Shown piece after piece: positions 1-11,302 of a stretch of DNA of 64,000 nt. The stretch is from Hofstenia miamia (lineage: Eukaryota; Xenacoelomorpha; Acoela). How positions within the stretch are numbered: position 1 is the stretch's first letter; each line of letters begins with the position of its first letter. Where the stretch lies: contig SCFE01000042.1 of NCBI GenBank assembly GCA_004352715.1, forward strand, positions 539,609-603,608. Reading direction: 5' to 3'. Made by a program: the position numbers and the translations under genes. The notes beneath the pieces are model-generated. The model searched no databases. It saw only the letters and a program-made list of their open reading frames with translations, and was not told the origin of the DNA.

Positions 1-637
1 GAACAATGGATTTCATGTGCCTTGTAAATATACTGGTAAAGTGTATTGTTTTGATTAACTAAAATTTTTGTGGATTTTCACACAATAAGTAGTTTGCTAC
101 TAAATGATTGACAGTAAATCTGTTAGTTTATTTTTAATCCATAAAAATCAAACTCTTGAATTTATATACTGGAGGCAGAAACTTAACACATGAAGGGTTT
201 CACAGAATACTTTGTTACTAAATAAATGGTATTAAATTCTTAAATCCATAGATATTGAACCCTTGACTAAATCCTAGAAATAAAACACATATTTTAGAAA
301 AAGAATTATTCATGAATTGATTGCTTGCATAAATGTCTATGTGTATAAATTGAATGGGTATCAACACAATAATTCACTATTTTTCAGGAATATGACCAGC
401 AATCAATATCTTAAACACAGCTATGGGTATGTTTTACATGAACTTGCAATTATCAAGCAAAAGATGATAATTTTGAAGAACATTGAAAGGCTTATTAACC
501 ATAAAAGTGTATCAATAGGTGGGAACAGAGTTTTGCATATTCAATTTTGAGTATCTCCAGCCCAATGCACTTGTGACACTTGTTGGGGTCTAAGCCCTTG
601 CATAGACATTGACACTACAAATTTCAATTCACCTGGA
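1..637. other. AT-rich sequence, no recognised gene
   Basis: I see no coding region, RNA gene or recognisable repeat here. The only open frames are under 80 codons and have the composition of random AT-rich DNA. The last hundred bases do not match any of the mobile elements elsewhere in the window, so this may be flanking DNA left of the array that starts beyond the gap. Confidence 0.5.
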
Positions 638-1637
638 NNNNNNNNNNNNNNNNNNNNNNNNNNNNNNNNNNNNNNNNNNNNNNNNNNNNNNNNNNNNNNN
701 NNNNNNNNNNNNNNNNNNNNNNNNNNNNNNNNNNNNNNNNNNNNNNNNNNNNNNNNNNNNNNNNNNNNNNNNNNNNNNNNNNNNNNNNNNNNNNNNNNNN
801 NNNNNNNNNNNNNNNNNNNNNNNNNNNNNNNNNNNNNNNNNNNNNNNNNNNNNNNNNNNNNNNNNNNNNNNNNNNNNNNNNNNNNNNNNNNNNNNNNNNN
901 NNNNNNNNNNNNNNNNNNNNNNNNNNNNNNNNNNNNNNNNNNNNNNNNNNNNNNNNNNNNNNNNNNNNNNNNNNNNNNNNNNNNNNNNNNNNNNNNNNNN
1001 NNNNNNNNNNNNNNNNNNNNNNNNNNNNNNNNNNNNNNNNNNNNNNNNNNNNNNNNNNNNNNNNNNNNNNNNNNNNNNNNNNNNNNNNNNNNNNNNNNNN
1101 NNNNNNNNNNNNNNNNNNNNNNNNNNNNNNNNNNNNNNNNNNNNNNNNNNNNNNNNNNNNNNNNNNNNNNNNNNNNNNNNNNNNNNNNNNNNNNNNNNNN
1201 NNNNNNNNNNNNNNNNNNNNNNNNNNNNNNNNNNNNNNNNNNNNNNNNNNNNNNNNNNNNNNNNNNNNNNNNNNNNNNNNNNNNNNNNNNNNNNNNNNNN
1301 NNNNNNNNNNNNNNNNNNNNNNNNNNNNNNNNNNNNNNNNNNNNNNNNNNNNNNNNNNNNNNNNNNNNNNNNNNNNNNNNNNNNNNNNNNNNNNNNNNNN
1401 NNNNNNNNNNNNNNNNNNNNNNNNNNNNNNNNNNNNNNNNNNNNNNNNNNNNNNNNNNNNNNNNNNNNNNNNNNNNNNNNNNNNNNNNNNNNNNNNNNNN
1501 NNNNNNNNNNNNNNNNNNNNNNNNNNNNNNNNNNNNNNNNNNNNNNNNNNNNNNNNNNNNNNNNNNNNNNNNNNNNNNNNNNNNNNNNNNNNNNNNNNNN
1601 NNNNNNNNNNNNNNNNNNNNNNNNNNNNNNNNNNNNN
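638..1637. other. Assembly gap (1000 Ns)
   Basis: Exactly 1000 Ns, so probably a fixed-size placeholder of unknown true length. It hides the integrase and ORF3 end expected for the leftmost minus-strand gypsy unit. Confidence 0.98.
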
Positions 1638-1766
1638 CAATCAGAAAAAAGTGGAATGGCCTACACTCGACCTCTCGACCAATCAGAAAAAAGTGGAACG
1701 AAATGGACTCCACCTCTCAACCAATCAGAAAAAAGTGGAACGAAATGGACTCGCTTATATACTAAT
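1638..1766 (+). repeat. 42-bp CCAAT-box tandem repeat (copy 1)
   Basis: About three head-to-tail units, the first one shortened by the gap and an internal deletion. Each full unit is 42 bp and contains ACCAATCAG followed by an A-run and GTGGAACG. The array ends in CGCTTATATAC, which resembles a TATA box. It replaces the stretch of the gypsy pol gene between RNase H and integrase; gypsy sequence resumes at about 1767. A very similar block sits at the same position in the neighbouring unit (9536-9645), and related units occur at 31919-32046. Confidence 0.8.
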
Positions 1767-1767
1767 G

Positions 1768-2412
1768 TCCAGGGCAATGTTTTATCCAAAAAGAAAAATC
1801 ATTAAGATATTCTATCCATCTGGCTACTATATTGGACTTATCTCCTGAGAATTTTTTAAGCCAGGCTAGTGCGCTGTTGTCAGTGTGCATGATGAACTTT
1901 CGACCTAAGATATAATAGTGAAATTTCTTGAGCAATTCCACTAATGCTAACATCTCGCATTTGGTCACGCCATAATTTTTCTCAGCAGCTCATAATTTCC
2001 TACTAAAATATTGAACCAGGCTTTCAACTCCATGTATCTCTTGGCTCAACACGCAACTAATGTTGATAGTGCTGGCATCACAGTCTACAATGAAATCCTT
2101 TGTATAATCCAGGGTATTTAATGATGGTATCTTTTGGAGCTCAGTTTTGATTCCTTCTATTGCTTCCTGCTCAGTCCATGTCCATTTCAATTTGTGAGAT
2201 TTTTTAAGCAATTGAGTGATGGATTTTGTTTTCTCAGCTAAATCTGGGATAAACATTCCATAGTAATTTAAGAATCCCATTAACCTCTGCACATCTTTTC
2301 TGCTCCTGGGTGCCTCAATTTTTTCTAAAAAGTGCTTTGCATTGGTTTTTATTGAGATCCTTCCGTGTTTGATTACTCTGCCCAAAAACATGACTTTAAT
2401 CTGTGCCAAAGA
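1768..2412 (-). pseudogene. pol: gypsy pol fragment: RT end and RNase H
   Basis: The minus-strand translation gives the end of the RT and tether region (FLGRVIKHGRISIKTNAK, then RLMGFLNYYGMFIPDLAEKT), followed by RNase H with DCDAS, YFSRKL, KCEMLAL and RTDN-like HTDNSALAWLKKF. These carry the Ty3-type RNase H D, E and D residues. The frame is broken near 1985. The region ends at the CPGH motif, where the CCAAT repeat has replaced the linker to integrase. It is clearly family A pol, parallel to 9646-10300. Confidence 0.85.
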
Positions 2413-2512
2413 GACAGTGAGCATCAAGTTGAGTCTCTCCAAGCTGAGCTCAACACTCAACATGTTGCATATCAGAAGATGGAAATGTGGATGCTAGAAT
2501 CCACTGTTGCAT
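2413..2512 (+). repeat. gag patch in opposite orientation inside RT
   Basis: About 100 bp of plus-strand gag coiled-coil sequence (matching 21520-21620, encoding HQVESLQAELNTQH) replaces the minus-strand RT stretch that should lie here. Flanking RT sequence continues on both sides. This is either a template switch or an assembly chimera. Confidence 0.75.
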
Positions 2513-2943
2513 ATATCATCAATATATGTCAAAATCTTAGGTTCAAGAATGTTGGACTCATTGGTCAAGATTTTGGTGACATAGTGCTGCAAAGTTGCAG
2601 GGGCATTACACAACCCGAAGGCCATATATTTCCATTCATATAGGCCGTAGGGTGTGATGAATGTGGTTTTTGGAATGTCAGATGGACGCATCAGTACTTG
2701 CCAATAGGCTTTACATAGATTGAGGCAGGAAAAAAACTTATATTTACTGGCGTCATATAAAAGATCCTCGATTCAAGGCAATGGGTAAGCATCTTTGATT
2801 GTGACATCATTCAATTTTCTAAAGCTGATACAGAGCCTGTACTTTTCCCCTTGCTGAATAAACACTGTTGGGGCAGCGTAGGGACTATTGCTTCCCTGAA
2901 TTATTCCACTCTACATTAGATCCTTGAGAATTTTCTCATATTC
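2513..2943 (-). pseudogene. pol: gypsy reverse transcriptase fragment
   Basis: The minus strand encodes the central RT domain: KTTFITPYGLYEWKYMAFGL and CNAPAT, with upstream palm motifs readable in other frames (LCKAYWQV, IEDLLYDASKY). The YIDD box would lie at the junction with the gag patch and is only partly kept (TYIDDI). Stops and frameshifts break it. Confidence 0.8.
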
Positions 2944-3958
2944 GGTAACACCTCAGATAAGCAACCCGGATTTAGTTGTTCAATTCTTCCTTTTGAGACT
3001 CCCGGACAAATACTGGTGCACAGTAAACATTCAGTATTGCCTAAGTTCACTGGACAAATCAATGCAGTTTTGCAATCCTTTGAGGAGTGGTTCTTTTCTC
3101 TTCTCCTTATCATTTAACAGTATAAAACATCTCAAATTTACAGTAGGGATCTTAACACTAGGGCACTAGACAACTTTTCCTATATCATGAATGGCAGTAC
3201 ATATGGATAAGCATGAGGTCTCTACACTCTCGACCCTAACTGGTACTCCTATTATCTGTAGATCTGATTCATTAAATCGCACCAGATGTGTTGAGCCATT
3301 AAGAATGGTGACATAAGAGGGGATGATATTCGTAATTACATCATGCAAGTTGAAAGACTTTTTCGATTAAGCAGTTTGTCTCCTGAATACTCTCAGCATG
3401 ACCTCTTCTCTTATATTTGCAGAGGTTTTCCCTCTTCTATTCCTAGTCGCCTGGAAATGAAATGTGATCCAGAGGAAAGTTTGCATGAGATTATAAGAAA
3501 GGCAATTAGTGTTGTTTACATGATTTATAACTCTAGTAGAATTGATAAAGATCTTCATGAATTAGCTGGGACAAAAGTGAGATATGAACCCAAGAAAACA
3601 ATTTTGAAGAAAGATTTTGACATGGCCTCAGTGAGGTGTTTCCACTGTGGCGAGAAAGGACATTTAAAATCTAATTGTAAGGCAAAGATCCAACTTGTTG
3701 CTGAAGGCGAGGGCTTCTTAGTTGATGATCCTTCTGCATCTTCTACCGACACACTGTTAGTTGATTTGACAGAGAAAGAATCTCCATATTTAAATTTCAT
3801 CACTTATGATCAAAGCAGCAGCTCTGGTGACAATAGTGGCATTAATAATTTGTCCATTCATTTCCACAGGAATTAGGTTTTTCCTTATCAGATTAGTAAT
3901 AACCAATACATCCCGTGCACGTTTTGAAGGAGTCGGCGCTCCATTTAATTTAAATGTG
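2944..3958. pseudogene. Strand-alternating mosaic of gag and protease/pol
   Basis: Successive blocks switch strand: gag (+) about 2944-3096, pol (-) 3097-3118, gag (+) 3119-3135, pol (-) 3136-3312, gag (+) 3314-3796, protease (-) 3797-3958. The longest block (gag, plus) encodes the capsid C-terminal part and a complete zinc knuckle (CFHCGEKGHLKSNC, a CX2CX4HX4C motif). The minus blocks match 10978-11180 and 11670-11830 of unit 2. No single promoter or frame makes sense of it. Confidence 0.7.
3948..3954 (-). promoter_or_regulatory. gag-pol -1 frameshift site (T TTA AAT)
   Basis: On the minus strand the last two gag sense codons are TTA AAT preceded by T, followed at once by the TAA gag stop. 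This is a canonical X XXY YYZ slippery heptamer. Slipping back one base enters the pol frame. A short GGAG/CTCC stem with a six-base loop can form a few bases downstream. It is conserved in the copies at 11815-11821 and 22896-22902. Confidence 0.75.
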
Positions 3959-5446
3959 GTGACTCATTCTCTGTCAAATCAACTAATAATGTGTCAGTAG
4001 AAGATGCAGCAGGATCATCAACCAAGAAGCCTTCACCTTCAGCAACAATTTGGATCTTTGCCTTACAATTAGATTTGAAATGTCCTTTCTCACCACAGTG
4101 GAAACACCTCACTGAAGCCATGTCAAAATCTTTCTTCAAAACTGTTTTCTTGGGTTCATATCTTACATTTGTTCCAGATAATTCATGAAGATCTTTGTCA
4201 ATTCTATTAGAGTTATAAATCATGTAGACCACACTAATTGCCTTTCATATAATCTCGTGCAAACTCTCCTCTGGGTCGCATTTCATTTCCAGGCGACTAT
4301 GAATAGAAGGGGGAAACCCTCTGCAAATATAAGAGAAGAGGTCATGCCGAGAGTATTCAGGAGACAAACTGCTTAATCAAAAAAGTCTTTCAACTTGCGT
4401 GATGTAATTACGAATATTGTCCCCTCTCTTAAAAGACATATCACAAAGTAAAGTCTTATATTGGTGTTTTATGTGAGGGGCTTGGTAGTGATCCTCAAAA
4501 AACCCAACTAACAGTTGATAGTCAGTCTTGATATTCTGATCCAACATCATGTATTGATTGTATGCTAACCCACTTAAATACAGTGGGAACTGTGATACAG
4601 CGTCTTCTTGAGATGTTTTATACTGTTTCATGTGAAGTTCAAACAAAAACAACCACTCCTCAAAGGAATGTGAAACTGCATTAATTTGTCCAGTGAACTT
4701 AGGCAATACTGAATGTTTACTGTGCACTGGTATTTGTCCAGGAGTCTCAAAAGGAAGAATTGAATGACGAAATCAGGGTTGCTTATCTGAGGTGTTACCA
4801 TTTACTGGACTCATAACATCACTAATATGTTCTTTGGTGGTAGTTACCGCAGAAGCACAAAGTGGCTGCACATGGACGGGAGGAATGAAATCTCTCTGAG
4901 GGGTAGCGACTGTAGCAATGGATGCTTGAGTAAATGTAGGATTAGACGACACCAATGAAGTGATGCAAGATGACACTGAAGTTGGGGGAACTATCACCTT
5001 ACTTTCATTGCACTGTGAAGGCATTGGCGCACTCAAGAGAATGGGGGATGAATTTCCACCTCCTCCAAATCAAATCATCTGTGCAACTTGATCAGTGATC
5101 TTCTTGGCCCAATCCCCTAAAGCTTCATTTAATGTAGCATGAGTAACAAATTCATCAACAGGGAATTTTAAGAGGTTGGCTTCTTCTGACTTGGCCATAT
5201 TGGTTTTTAGTTCATGAATTTGTAATTCCAATGCAACAGTGGATTCTAGCATCCACATTTCAATCTTCTGATACGCGACATGTTGAGCGTTGAGCTCAGC
5301 TTGGAGAGACTCAACTTGATGCTCACTGTCCATTCTCATAGTGACTTGCTGTGATAATGCATCTTTCAGGTGCTCAATCTCCATTTGTTGAGCATCAAAG
5401 TGTGGCAGGGAGTTCATCACATTATCAACACAATTATATGGACAAA

Positions 5447-5512
5447 ATATGTGCAGAGGATCATGGGATTCTTAAATTACTATGGAATGTTTTTCCCAGA
5501 TTTGGCCAAGAA
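5447..5512 (+). repeat. RT-RNase H patch inside gag
   Basis: About 65 bp of plus-strand pol sequence (MGFLNYYGMF region, matching 24544-24605) replaces gag sequence between VDNVMNSLPHF and the N-terminal part. It is probably a chimera or a conversion patch, like the others in this unit. Confidence 0.7.
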
Positions 5513-5813
5513 AGGTACCCTTGTGTGGAAACGGACTGGTTGATGCAAGATGATCTCGCCATTGGGCTGTTTGGGTAGGAAAAGTCAGTGGATAGAAATT
5601 TAACAATGATCCAACAGTGGAAGGGGCAATGTCCTGGTTGCCAACACTTGCACAGGGGACACTCTGGTCTGGAGGAGTGCCAAAAGTAGGAGAGTAAGTA
5701 ACTGTACAATTTGAATCCATTAACTAAGAGGCAAACAACAAGAAACAATAACTACTATAACTGACAGATGGGCGCACTTCCCAACCACAAAAGAACACAC
5801 AGCTCGTAAAAAT

Positions 5814-5919
5814 CACAAATTTCAATATTTTATATTAGGTCGTAAGTTCATTGTGCTCACTGACAATAGCACACTAGCTTGGCTTAAAAAGTTCTCAGGA
5901 GATAAGTCTAATATAGTAA
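5814..5919 (+). repeat. RNase H patch inside the gypsy leader
   Basis: About 105 bp of plus-strand RNase H sequence (LTDNSTLAWLKKFSGDKSN, matching about 24970-25070) sits in the untranslated leader of unit 3. It replaces the leader segment that reads 'gatacaaacccaaatgtggg' in unit 2. Confidence 0.7.
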
Positions 5920-6111
5920 GCAGAACACTTAAAAATTGTAACTGCTTTTCCAATGGAAAGAAAAAAGGATCAGTATACATCAGTTGGCAGATTTGCACTG
6001 AAATCCAATTGTCATCAGGGGAAACAATTATCCCTGCTGACAAGCACCAAAGCTAAACCAAAACCAAATCCAAACCATCAAAAGAGACAACCGAGAATAT
6101 GTTATTATCAT

Positions 6112-6129
6112 GTCCAATCACAGTTGCCA
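6112..6129 (-). promoter_or_regulatory. Primer-binding site, unit 3
   Basis: Immediately after the LTR the minus strand reads TGGCAACTGTGATTGG, a decayed version of the TGGCGACTGTGACAGG seen after the plus-strand LTR. The opening TGG pairs with a tRNA CCA end. CpG loss explains the fourth-fifth base difference. Confidence 0.75.
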
Positions 6130-7040
6130 TGTAGAATCGTGGGCTGTAATTGTACTAGAAAACTATTTGACTCTGTAGAAGGTTTAACATAGAAGATAGG
6201 ACAGCCCTGATTCTGGGAAAACAGTTAAAGAGAGAACATATATAAACATTGGTAATTCATCCAAGTAATCAATACTTTAGGTAACTCCAAGATGACCAAC
6301 TCACATGGCTTCCAGCCAAAGCAAAGTCTTCAGGAACTGTGTAGTGCTCGACTTAGTGCATGGTGCTACCCTATTTGTCTCACTTATTAATTTCTATCTC
6401 ATAGACAAAATAAACATCTCATTTTCATTGTTAGTTCTCAGCTCACTAAATAATAGTCTGTAATTGCCAGACATTCGTGCTAGCCAACAGCATGGTATCA
6501 TCACAGTATCATAAAATATAAGTGCATGTACTTGGTGAATATTGAATGAAAGTTTTATTATTTCCTTATGCGTAACCATATCTGTAACTTAATGAGTCCA
6601 CAATTTGGGCTGGTAAGATCTGCTGATCTCCAGGAGCTACATGATGCCCTGTACTTTGGAAAAGCACTCCCAAATTGTCACTGAACTTAAGCAGTTATTT
6701 TCATAATCAAAAAATACTAATAAGAAATAACGGAAGAGAAAGTGAACAGTAATTGAAGCTAGATAAAATCTATTGACCTTTCTCAACAGTGTTTCTCAAT
6801 TTATACAATTTCAAATAATTACCTGCCTTTGTTTACAACTACAGTTAATCACAAGATAATCGTGTCATTGACTTATCAACTTCCCTTGCAAATTAAATTT
6901 GAGCATATAATTATGTAGCACCAAATTGAGGGGACATGACATGGTTTTCGTAAACTGAAATCTGAATACGTCATACTGACGTCATGACAAATATAAATAG
7001 AATAAATAATAATCACGAATTTTCCCTGAGTGACTCTACA
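6130..7040 (-). repeat. Family A LTR, full length (911 bp), shared by units 2 and 3
   Basis: On the minus strand it starts TGTAGAGTCAC at 7040 and ends GATTCTACA at 6130, giving TG...CA ends within a six-base inverted repeat (TGTAGA/TCTACA). The length is identical to the plus-strand LTR at 19803-20713. On its right lies the polypurine tract of unit 2. On its left lie the primer-binding site and leader of unit 3. One LTR therefore serves both neighbours. U3 carries a perfect TGACGTCA (6977-6984), a CRE/ATF-type site. Confidence 0.9.
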
Positions 7041-7054
7041 CGCCCCCCTTGCTC
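7041..7054 (-). promoter_or_regulatory. Polypurine tract, unit 2
   Basis: The minus strand reads GAGCAAGGGGGGCG directly before the LTR start TGTAGAG. Such a G-rich purine run primes plus-strand DNA synthesis in LTR elements. The same run precedes the LTRs at 14266 and 29871. Confidence 0.8.
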
Positions 7055-8015
7055 AAATTAATTCTGCGGTAGTAGGTGGAGGGCGTTCCCAAGACTATCT
7101 ACTGGAAGGTGGTAATCATTTCTATAACTAACACTGTCTCCCATTCTTTACATCAACATACTGGGTTTCACGTGAGAGTTGCATTTATCCTTCTCTTTGT
7201 GTGACTACTTCATCTCTTAACTTGAAGAATCATGATGCAGGTAAATTGTAAAATCCTCATCAAACCACGTGTGCACCATACTTTGCCAATATTAGCAACT
7301 AATTCCCTTGAGCATTTTCGAGTTGTAGCATATAATTGCATTGACTTTTGGACGTTTTTCTGCATCAATTATAAAAGGTATTATATCAAATAGAGCAACC
7401 TAACTTTTTGGTATTATAAGTCCATCATAGTTGGTTCTGTGTCTCTTCCGAAATGTTATCGTGAATGTAATGTACTGCTCGACGTGTAGCCATGAAATAG
7501 GGGTGTAGTGTTTCTTCACCAATTTTGGACATCTTTTTCTTTCTTTCTTCTGTCTTCCTAGATCTGACTGTTGAAGTAACGGTAGAGGAACTAACAGAGG
7601 TTGAGGGGGCTATCGAATCACTCATTGGGGAGGTATTTACAGTTTGTAATACACTAAATAGGGTATGTATGTTTTGAGTTTTTAAAGTTAGTGAGGTTTT
7701 GTTGCCAGCTCTGCTTGCGCACGTGGAGGTACGTGTCCCCCCACGTAGTAGCAAGATGAGGACGGTGTCATTGCTGTCTGCTCTCCTAATCATGGAGCTA
7801 CATGTCACCCACACGGGATAGGACTCTGCTCAGCACCTTCATGTCGTCCTCTTTTGTTTTTGCGTGCCTCATCAAGCAAAGATACGTGTCTCCCACGCCT
7901 AGATGAGGATGTGCCATCATGTCTGCTAACCTCCATTTTCCTTCTCACTCATCACTGAGGTGGAGGAGCTGGCCACTCGCATTTTTTCTTTCCTATTGGT
8001 ATCATTCCTAAACAT
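7055..8015 (-). pseudogene. Family A ORF3, internally deleted (unit 2)
   Basis: The third ORF starts at a conserved ATG (8015) that overlaps the end of pol in another frame. It has an Arg-rich stretch, a Ser/Thr-rich part (TSVSSSTVTSTVRSRKTEERK) and the conserved block ETLHPYFMATRRAVHYI. After the VHxxFDEDF region it jumps to the very C-terminus (KLRDEVVTQRE), so most of the protein is deleted. Unit 1 has the same deletion junction. The function is unknown; see the plus-strand copy. Confidence 0.7.
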
Positions 8016-9430
8016 ATCTATAAGGTTAAGGTCCCAAATATTGGGATCATAAGTTTGCTTCTCTCTGGCTCGTCTTGAAGGCAACACTTGTGAGCCACAA
8101 TTGTCTACTATATCATGTTCAAAATCAGTATCATCAAAATCGTCCTCAGCAAATTCGGTTAAATTATCATAAGTTGTGAATTCATCAATAGCATTATCAA
8201 CTAATGTGAATTCATTATTGTCATCAATGATGACATTGTCAATATCTTTAATTGATTGTTTTAGTCTCTGAAAATGTACGGTTTTTCCGTTATTAAGTGT
8301 ATATGTGTTGTGGTCAGGCACTTTCTCCACAGTGAATGGTCCTTGCCAATTATTGGCTAATTTCCATACTTGATTGTGATCAGTTGTTACACAAGGTAGA
8401 TATGCAAATACTTTATCTCCTTGTTGATGTGATTTGCCATATAATTTTTTATTAAACGTTCTCTTTTGTCTAATACAAGATTGACTAGTGTTGTGAAAAA
8501 TGGTTAAGTGAATCTGCTGCATATCACGTAACAACTGATTTACATATTTCTCTAAGGTAATTTCTGAGTAGTTAGGATACATCATTGATAAAGAGGTTAA
8601 TGCTTCACGACCAAACATAGCTTTAAACAGACTGACCCCAGTTGTAGAATGAACTGAGGTATTATAAAAGAATTCGATACATTCTATTACCCACCGCCAA
8701 TCTTTCCCTGCTGCTCATGATAAAGCCACCCTGATTAATTTTATTAGGGTTCTGTTTAGCCGTTCCACTAAACCATTGGCTTGAGGGTGGTATGTGGTAG
8801 TGAAATCATGTATTATTTCTAATTCAGACATAAGAGTTTTCATCAAATTACTTTCAAACTGTAGACCATGATCCAAGATAAGCCAAGACATAGGGCCATA
8901 TTTTAAAATCCATTCCTTCACTATCTTATCAGCTACCTTTCCAGCATGTGTGCTATAGATTGGAATTATTTTAGCGTATTTAGTAAAATGATCTACTATC
9001 ACTAGAAGATACTGAAATCCATCACTGTCACAAGATAATTGCTCTAGGTCCATATACACAAGTTCATTGGGACTAGTGGCAGCACAACACTCTAATTCAG
9101 CCCATTGTTCTGGGAAATAGGAGGAGTTATTCAACAGACACTTTCCACATTTATCTATTACATCCTGAACTGTTGATCTAATCCCAATTGTAACATACCA
9201 AGAATTAAACATCTTTTCAGTTTGTATAATTCCTAAATGTCCCTTTCATGAACTCTTCTCATGAGATCCCTTTTAAAATATTCAGGAATAGCAAGGCAAT
9301 TATTCTGACTTTTTGCATATAGTAGTCCTTTCTCTGTCATTGTCCAGTTATATTGATTGTAATACCTAATTGCAGTTGGTGAAAGAGGAAAGAAGGGGTC
9401 CTTCATCCTTTTCATAATATTAGAGAGTAT
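7926..9430 (-). pseudogene. pol: gypsy integrase, unit 2
   Basis: The minus-strand product has the zinc-binding H-H-C-C end (KRDLMRRVHERD, CGKCLLNNS), the DDE core (YMDLEQL, LDHGLQFES, GLVERLNRT, with 35 residues between the second acid and Glu) and the C-terminal GPFTVEKV/NTYTLNNGKTVHFQRL module. The pol stop is TAG at 7926-7928, inside the start of ORF3. Frameshifts lie near 8620-8715 and 9215-9235. 'LDHG' replaces the usual SDHG found in units 1 and 4, and its Asp is kept. Confidence 0.88.
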
Positions 9431-9535
9431 TAGATCATTTTGTTGATGTTTAATGATTTCTTCTTCAGATATCTCTTCTCAGATTAAGATTGGCAAAATT
9501 TCTTTACCATTTCAGTCAGCATTTATTTCAGGAAT

Positions 9536-9645
9536 TACCTACACTCGACCTCTCGACCAATCAGAAAAAAGTGGAACGAAATGGACTCCACCTCTCAACC
9601 AATCAGAAAAAAGTGGAACGAAATGGACTCGCTTATATACTAATG
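9536..9645 (+). repeat. 42-bp CCAAT-box tandem repeat (copy 2)
   Basis: Two full 42-bp units with ACCAATCAG plus an A-run, ending in CGCTTATATAC. It replaces about 125 bp of pol linker that is intact in unit 1 (about 16753-16879). The junctions match those of the copy at 1638-1766, so units 2 and 3 inherited the same event. Confidence 0.85.
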
Positions 9646-11296
9646 TCCAGGGCAATGTTTTATCAAAAAAGAAAAATCATTAAGATATTCTATCCATCTG
9701 GCTACTATATTTGACTGATCTCCTGAGAATTTTTTAAGCCAAGCTATTGTGCTGTTGTCAGTGCGCATGATGAACTTGCAACCTAAGATAAAATATTGAA
9801 ATTTCTTGAGCGACTCCACTAATGCTAACATCTCGCATTTGGTCATGCCATAATTTTTCTCAACAGCTCATAATTTACTACTAAAATATTGAACCAGGCT
9901 TTCAACTCCATGTATCTCTTGGCTCACACACCACTAATGGTGACAGTGCTCACATCACAATCTACAATGAATTCCTTTGTATAATCCAGGGTATTTAACA
10001 ATGGTATCTTTTTAAGCTCAGTTTTGATTCCTTCTATGCTTCCTGCTCAGTCCATGTCCATTTGAATTCATGAGATTTTTTAAGTAGTTGAGAGATGGAT
10101 TTTGTTTTTTTGGCCAAGTCTGGGACAAACATTCCGTAGTAATTTAAAAATCCCATTAACCTCTGCACATCTTTTCTGCTTCTCAGTGTCTCAATCTTTT
10201 TTAAAAAGTACTTTGCATTGGTTTTTATTGAGATCCTTCCGTGTTCTGTTACTCTGCCCAAGAACGTGACTTTAATCTGCGCCAAAGAACATTTATTACC
10301 ATTCACTTTAAGTCCAGCTTTCTGCAACAATTCCAAGGTCCGATTTAGTTTCTCAAGATGTTCATCAAAAGTGTTGCTTGCTACGAGGATATCATCAATA
10401 TATGCTGAAATCCCAGGTTCAAGAATGTTGGACTTGTTGGTCAATACTTTTGTAGCGTAACGCTGAAAGGTTGCTGGGGCATTGCACAATCCAAAGGCCA
10501 TATATTTCCATTCATAAGGGCCGTAGGGTGTAATGTATGTGGTTTTTGGAATGTCGGACAGACGCATTGGTACTTGCCAATAGGCTTTACATAAATCAAG
10601 GCAGGAAAAGAATTTATATCTACTGGCATCATATAAAAGATCCTCGATTCTAGGCAATGGATAAGCATCTTTTATCATGACATTGTTCAATTTTCTAAAG
10701 TTGATACATTGTCTATATTTTTCCCCTTGCTGAATAAACACAGTTGGGGCAGCATAGGGACTATTGCTTCCCTGAATTATTCCACTCTCGATTAGATCCT
10801 TCAGAATTTTCTCATATTCTGATTTGAGGTTTTCTGGAACCCTGTGGACAGGTAATCGAATCAGCTTATCCTGCTTTACCTCAATCGCATGTTCTTCTCC
10901 AATTGCTTGCCCCATGCTTATCGTACCATAATTAAATACTTCACTCTTACTCTGAAGTATTGAAATGAGTGATCTCTTCTCTGTATCATTTAGATGTGAG
11001 TGGGTTTCGTTATTTACAGTAGGGATCTGAACACTAGACAACTCTTCTAGATCATGAATGGCAGTACATATAGACAAGCAGGAGGTCTCTACACTCTCAA
11101 CCAGAACTGGTACTCCTATTATCTGTAGATCTGATTCATTAAATTGCACTGGATGTGTTGATCCATTAAGAATGGTGACATAGGTCTTTCCTGAGCTTAC
11201 TTTACATAAATTGGGTGAAAAAGAAATGCCTTTAATATATTTGCCTCTTTGGCCCTCTATCATCATGTCTCCATTCATCTCTGAATTCAAAAACAC
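9646..11296 (-). pseudogene. pol: gypsy RT and RNase H, unit 2
   Basis: A 420-codon open stretch (11296-10034) carries the end of the protease-RT spacer, then RT with CINFRKLNNVM, CLDLCKAYWQVPMR, MAFGLCNAPATFQRY and the YIDDILVAS active site. The thumb, MGFLNYYGMF and the start of RNase H follow. RNase H continues at 10030-9646 in shifted frames (MRTDNSTIAWLKKFSGD). The family is Ty3/gypsy reverse transcriptase. It copies the element RNA, and RNase H removes the template. Confidence 0.9.
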
Positions 11297-11302
11297 AGCT
11301 AT

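Larger units (their letters stand above)
3945..5720 (-). pseudogene. gag: gypsy gag, family A unit 3
   Basis: Minus-strand Gag. The start at 5720 (MDSNCTVTYSPTFGTPP) matches the starts of the other copies. The order is a Pro/Ser-rich N-terminus, a coiled coil (EIEHLKDALSQQ, VESLQAELNAQH), a Ser/Thr/Pro linker, a capsid-like region (LPKFTGQ, FEEWLFLFELHMK, MSFKRGDNIRNYITQVERLF) and a CX2CX4HX4C zinc knuckle near 4075-4120. It ends at the TAA at 3945-3947, just after a slippery heptamer. It is broken by frameshifts, by the TGA after SDKQP shared with other copies, and by a foreign patch at 5447-5512. Confidence 0.85.
1768..7040 (-). mobile_element. Ty3/gypsy family A, minus-strand unit 3 (scrambled)
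   Basis: Read on the minus strand this unit runs 5' LTR (7040-6130), leader, gag, then RT and RNase H, and ends in the CCAAT repeat and a gap. The middle (about 2.4-3.95 kb) is a patchwork in which pieces of gag on the plus strand alternate with pol on the minus strand. Two further plus-strand pol patches lie in gag (5447-5512) and in the leader (5814-5919). Every reading frame is broken. Its LTR also serves as the 3' LTR of unit 2 to the right. Confidence 0.8.

Noticed and set aside
1638-1766. CRISPR-like array
   Set aside because: Units are contiguous 42-bp tandem repeats without unique spacers, in a eukaryotic context.
541-1805. Several long open frames spanning the first N block
   Set aside because: They consist almost entirely of undetermined bases; the same applies to long frames over the gaps near 18, 30.5 and 47.7 kb.
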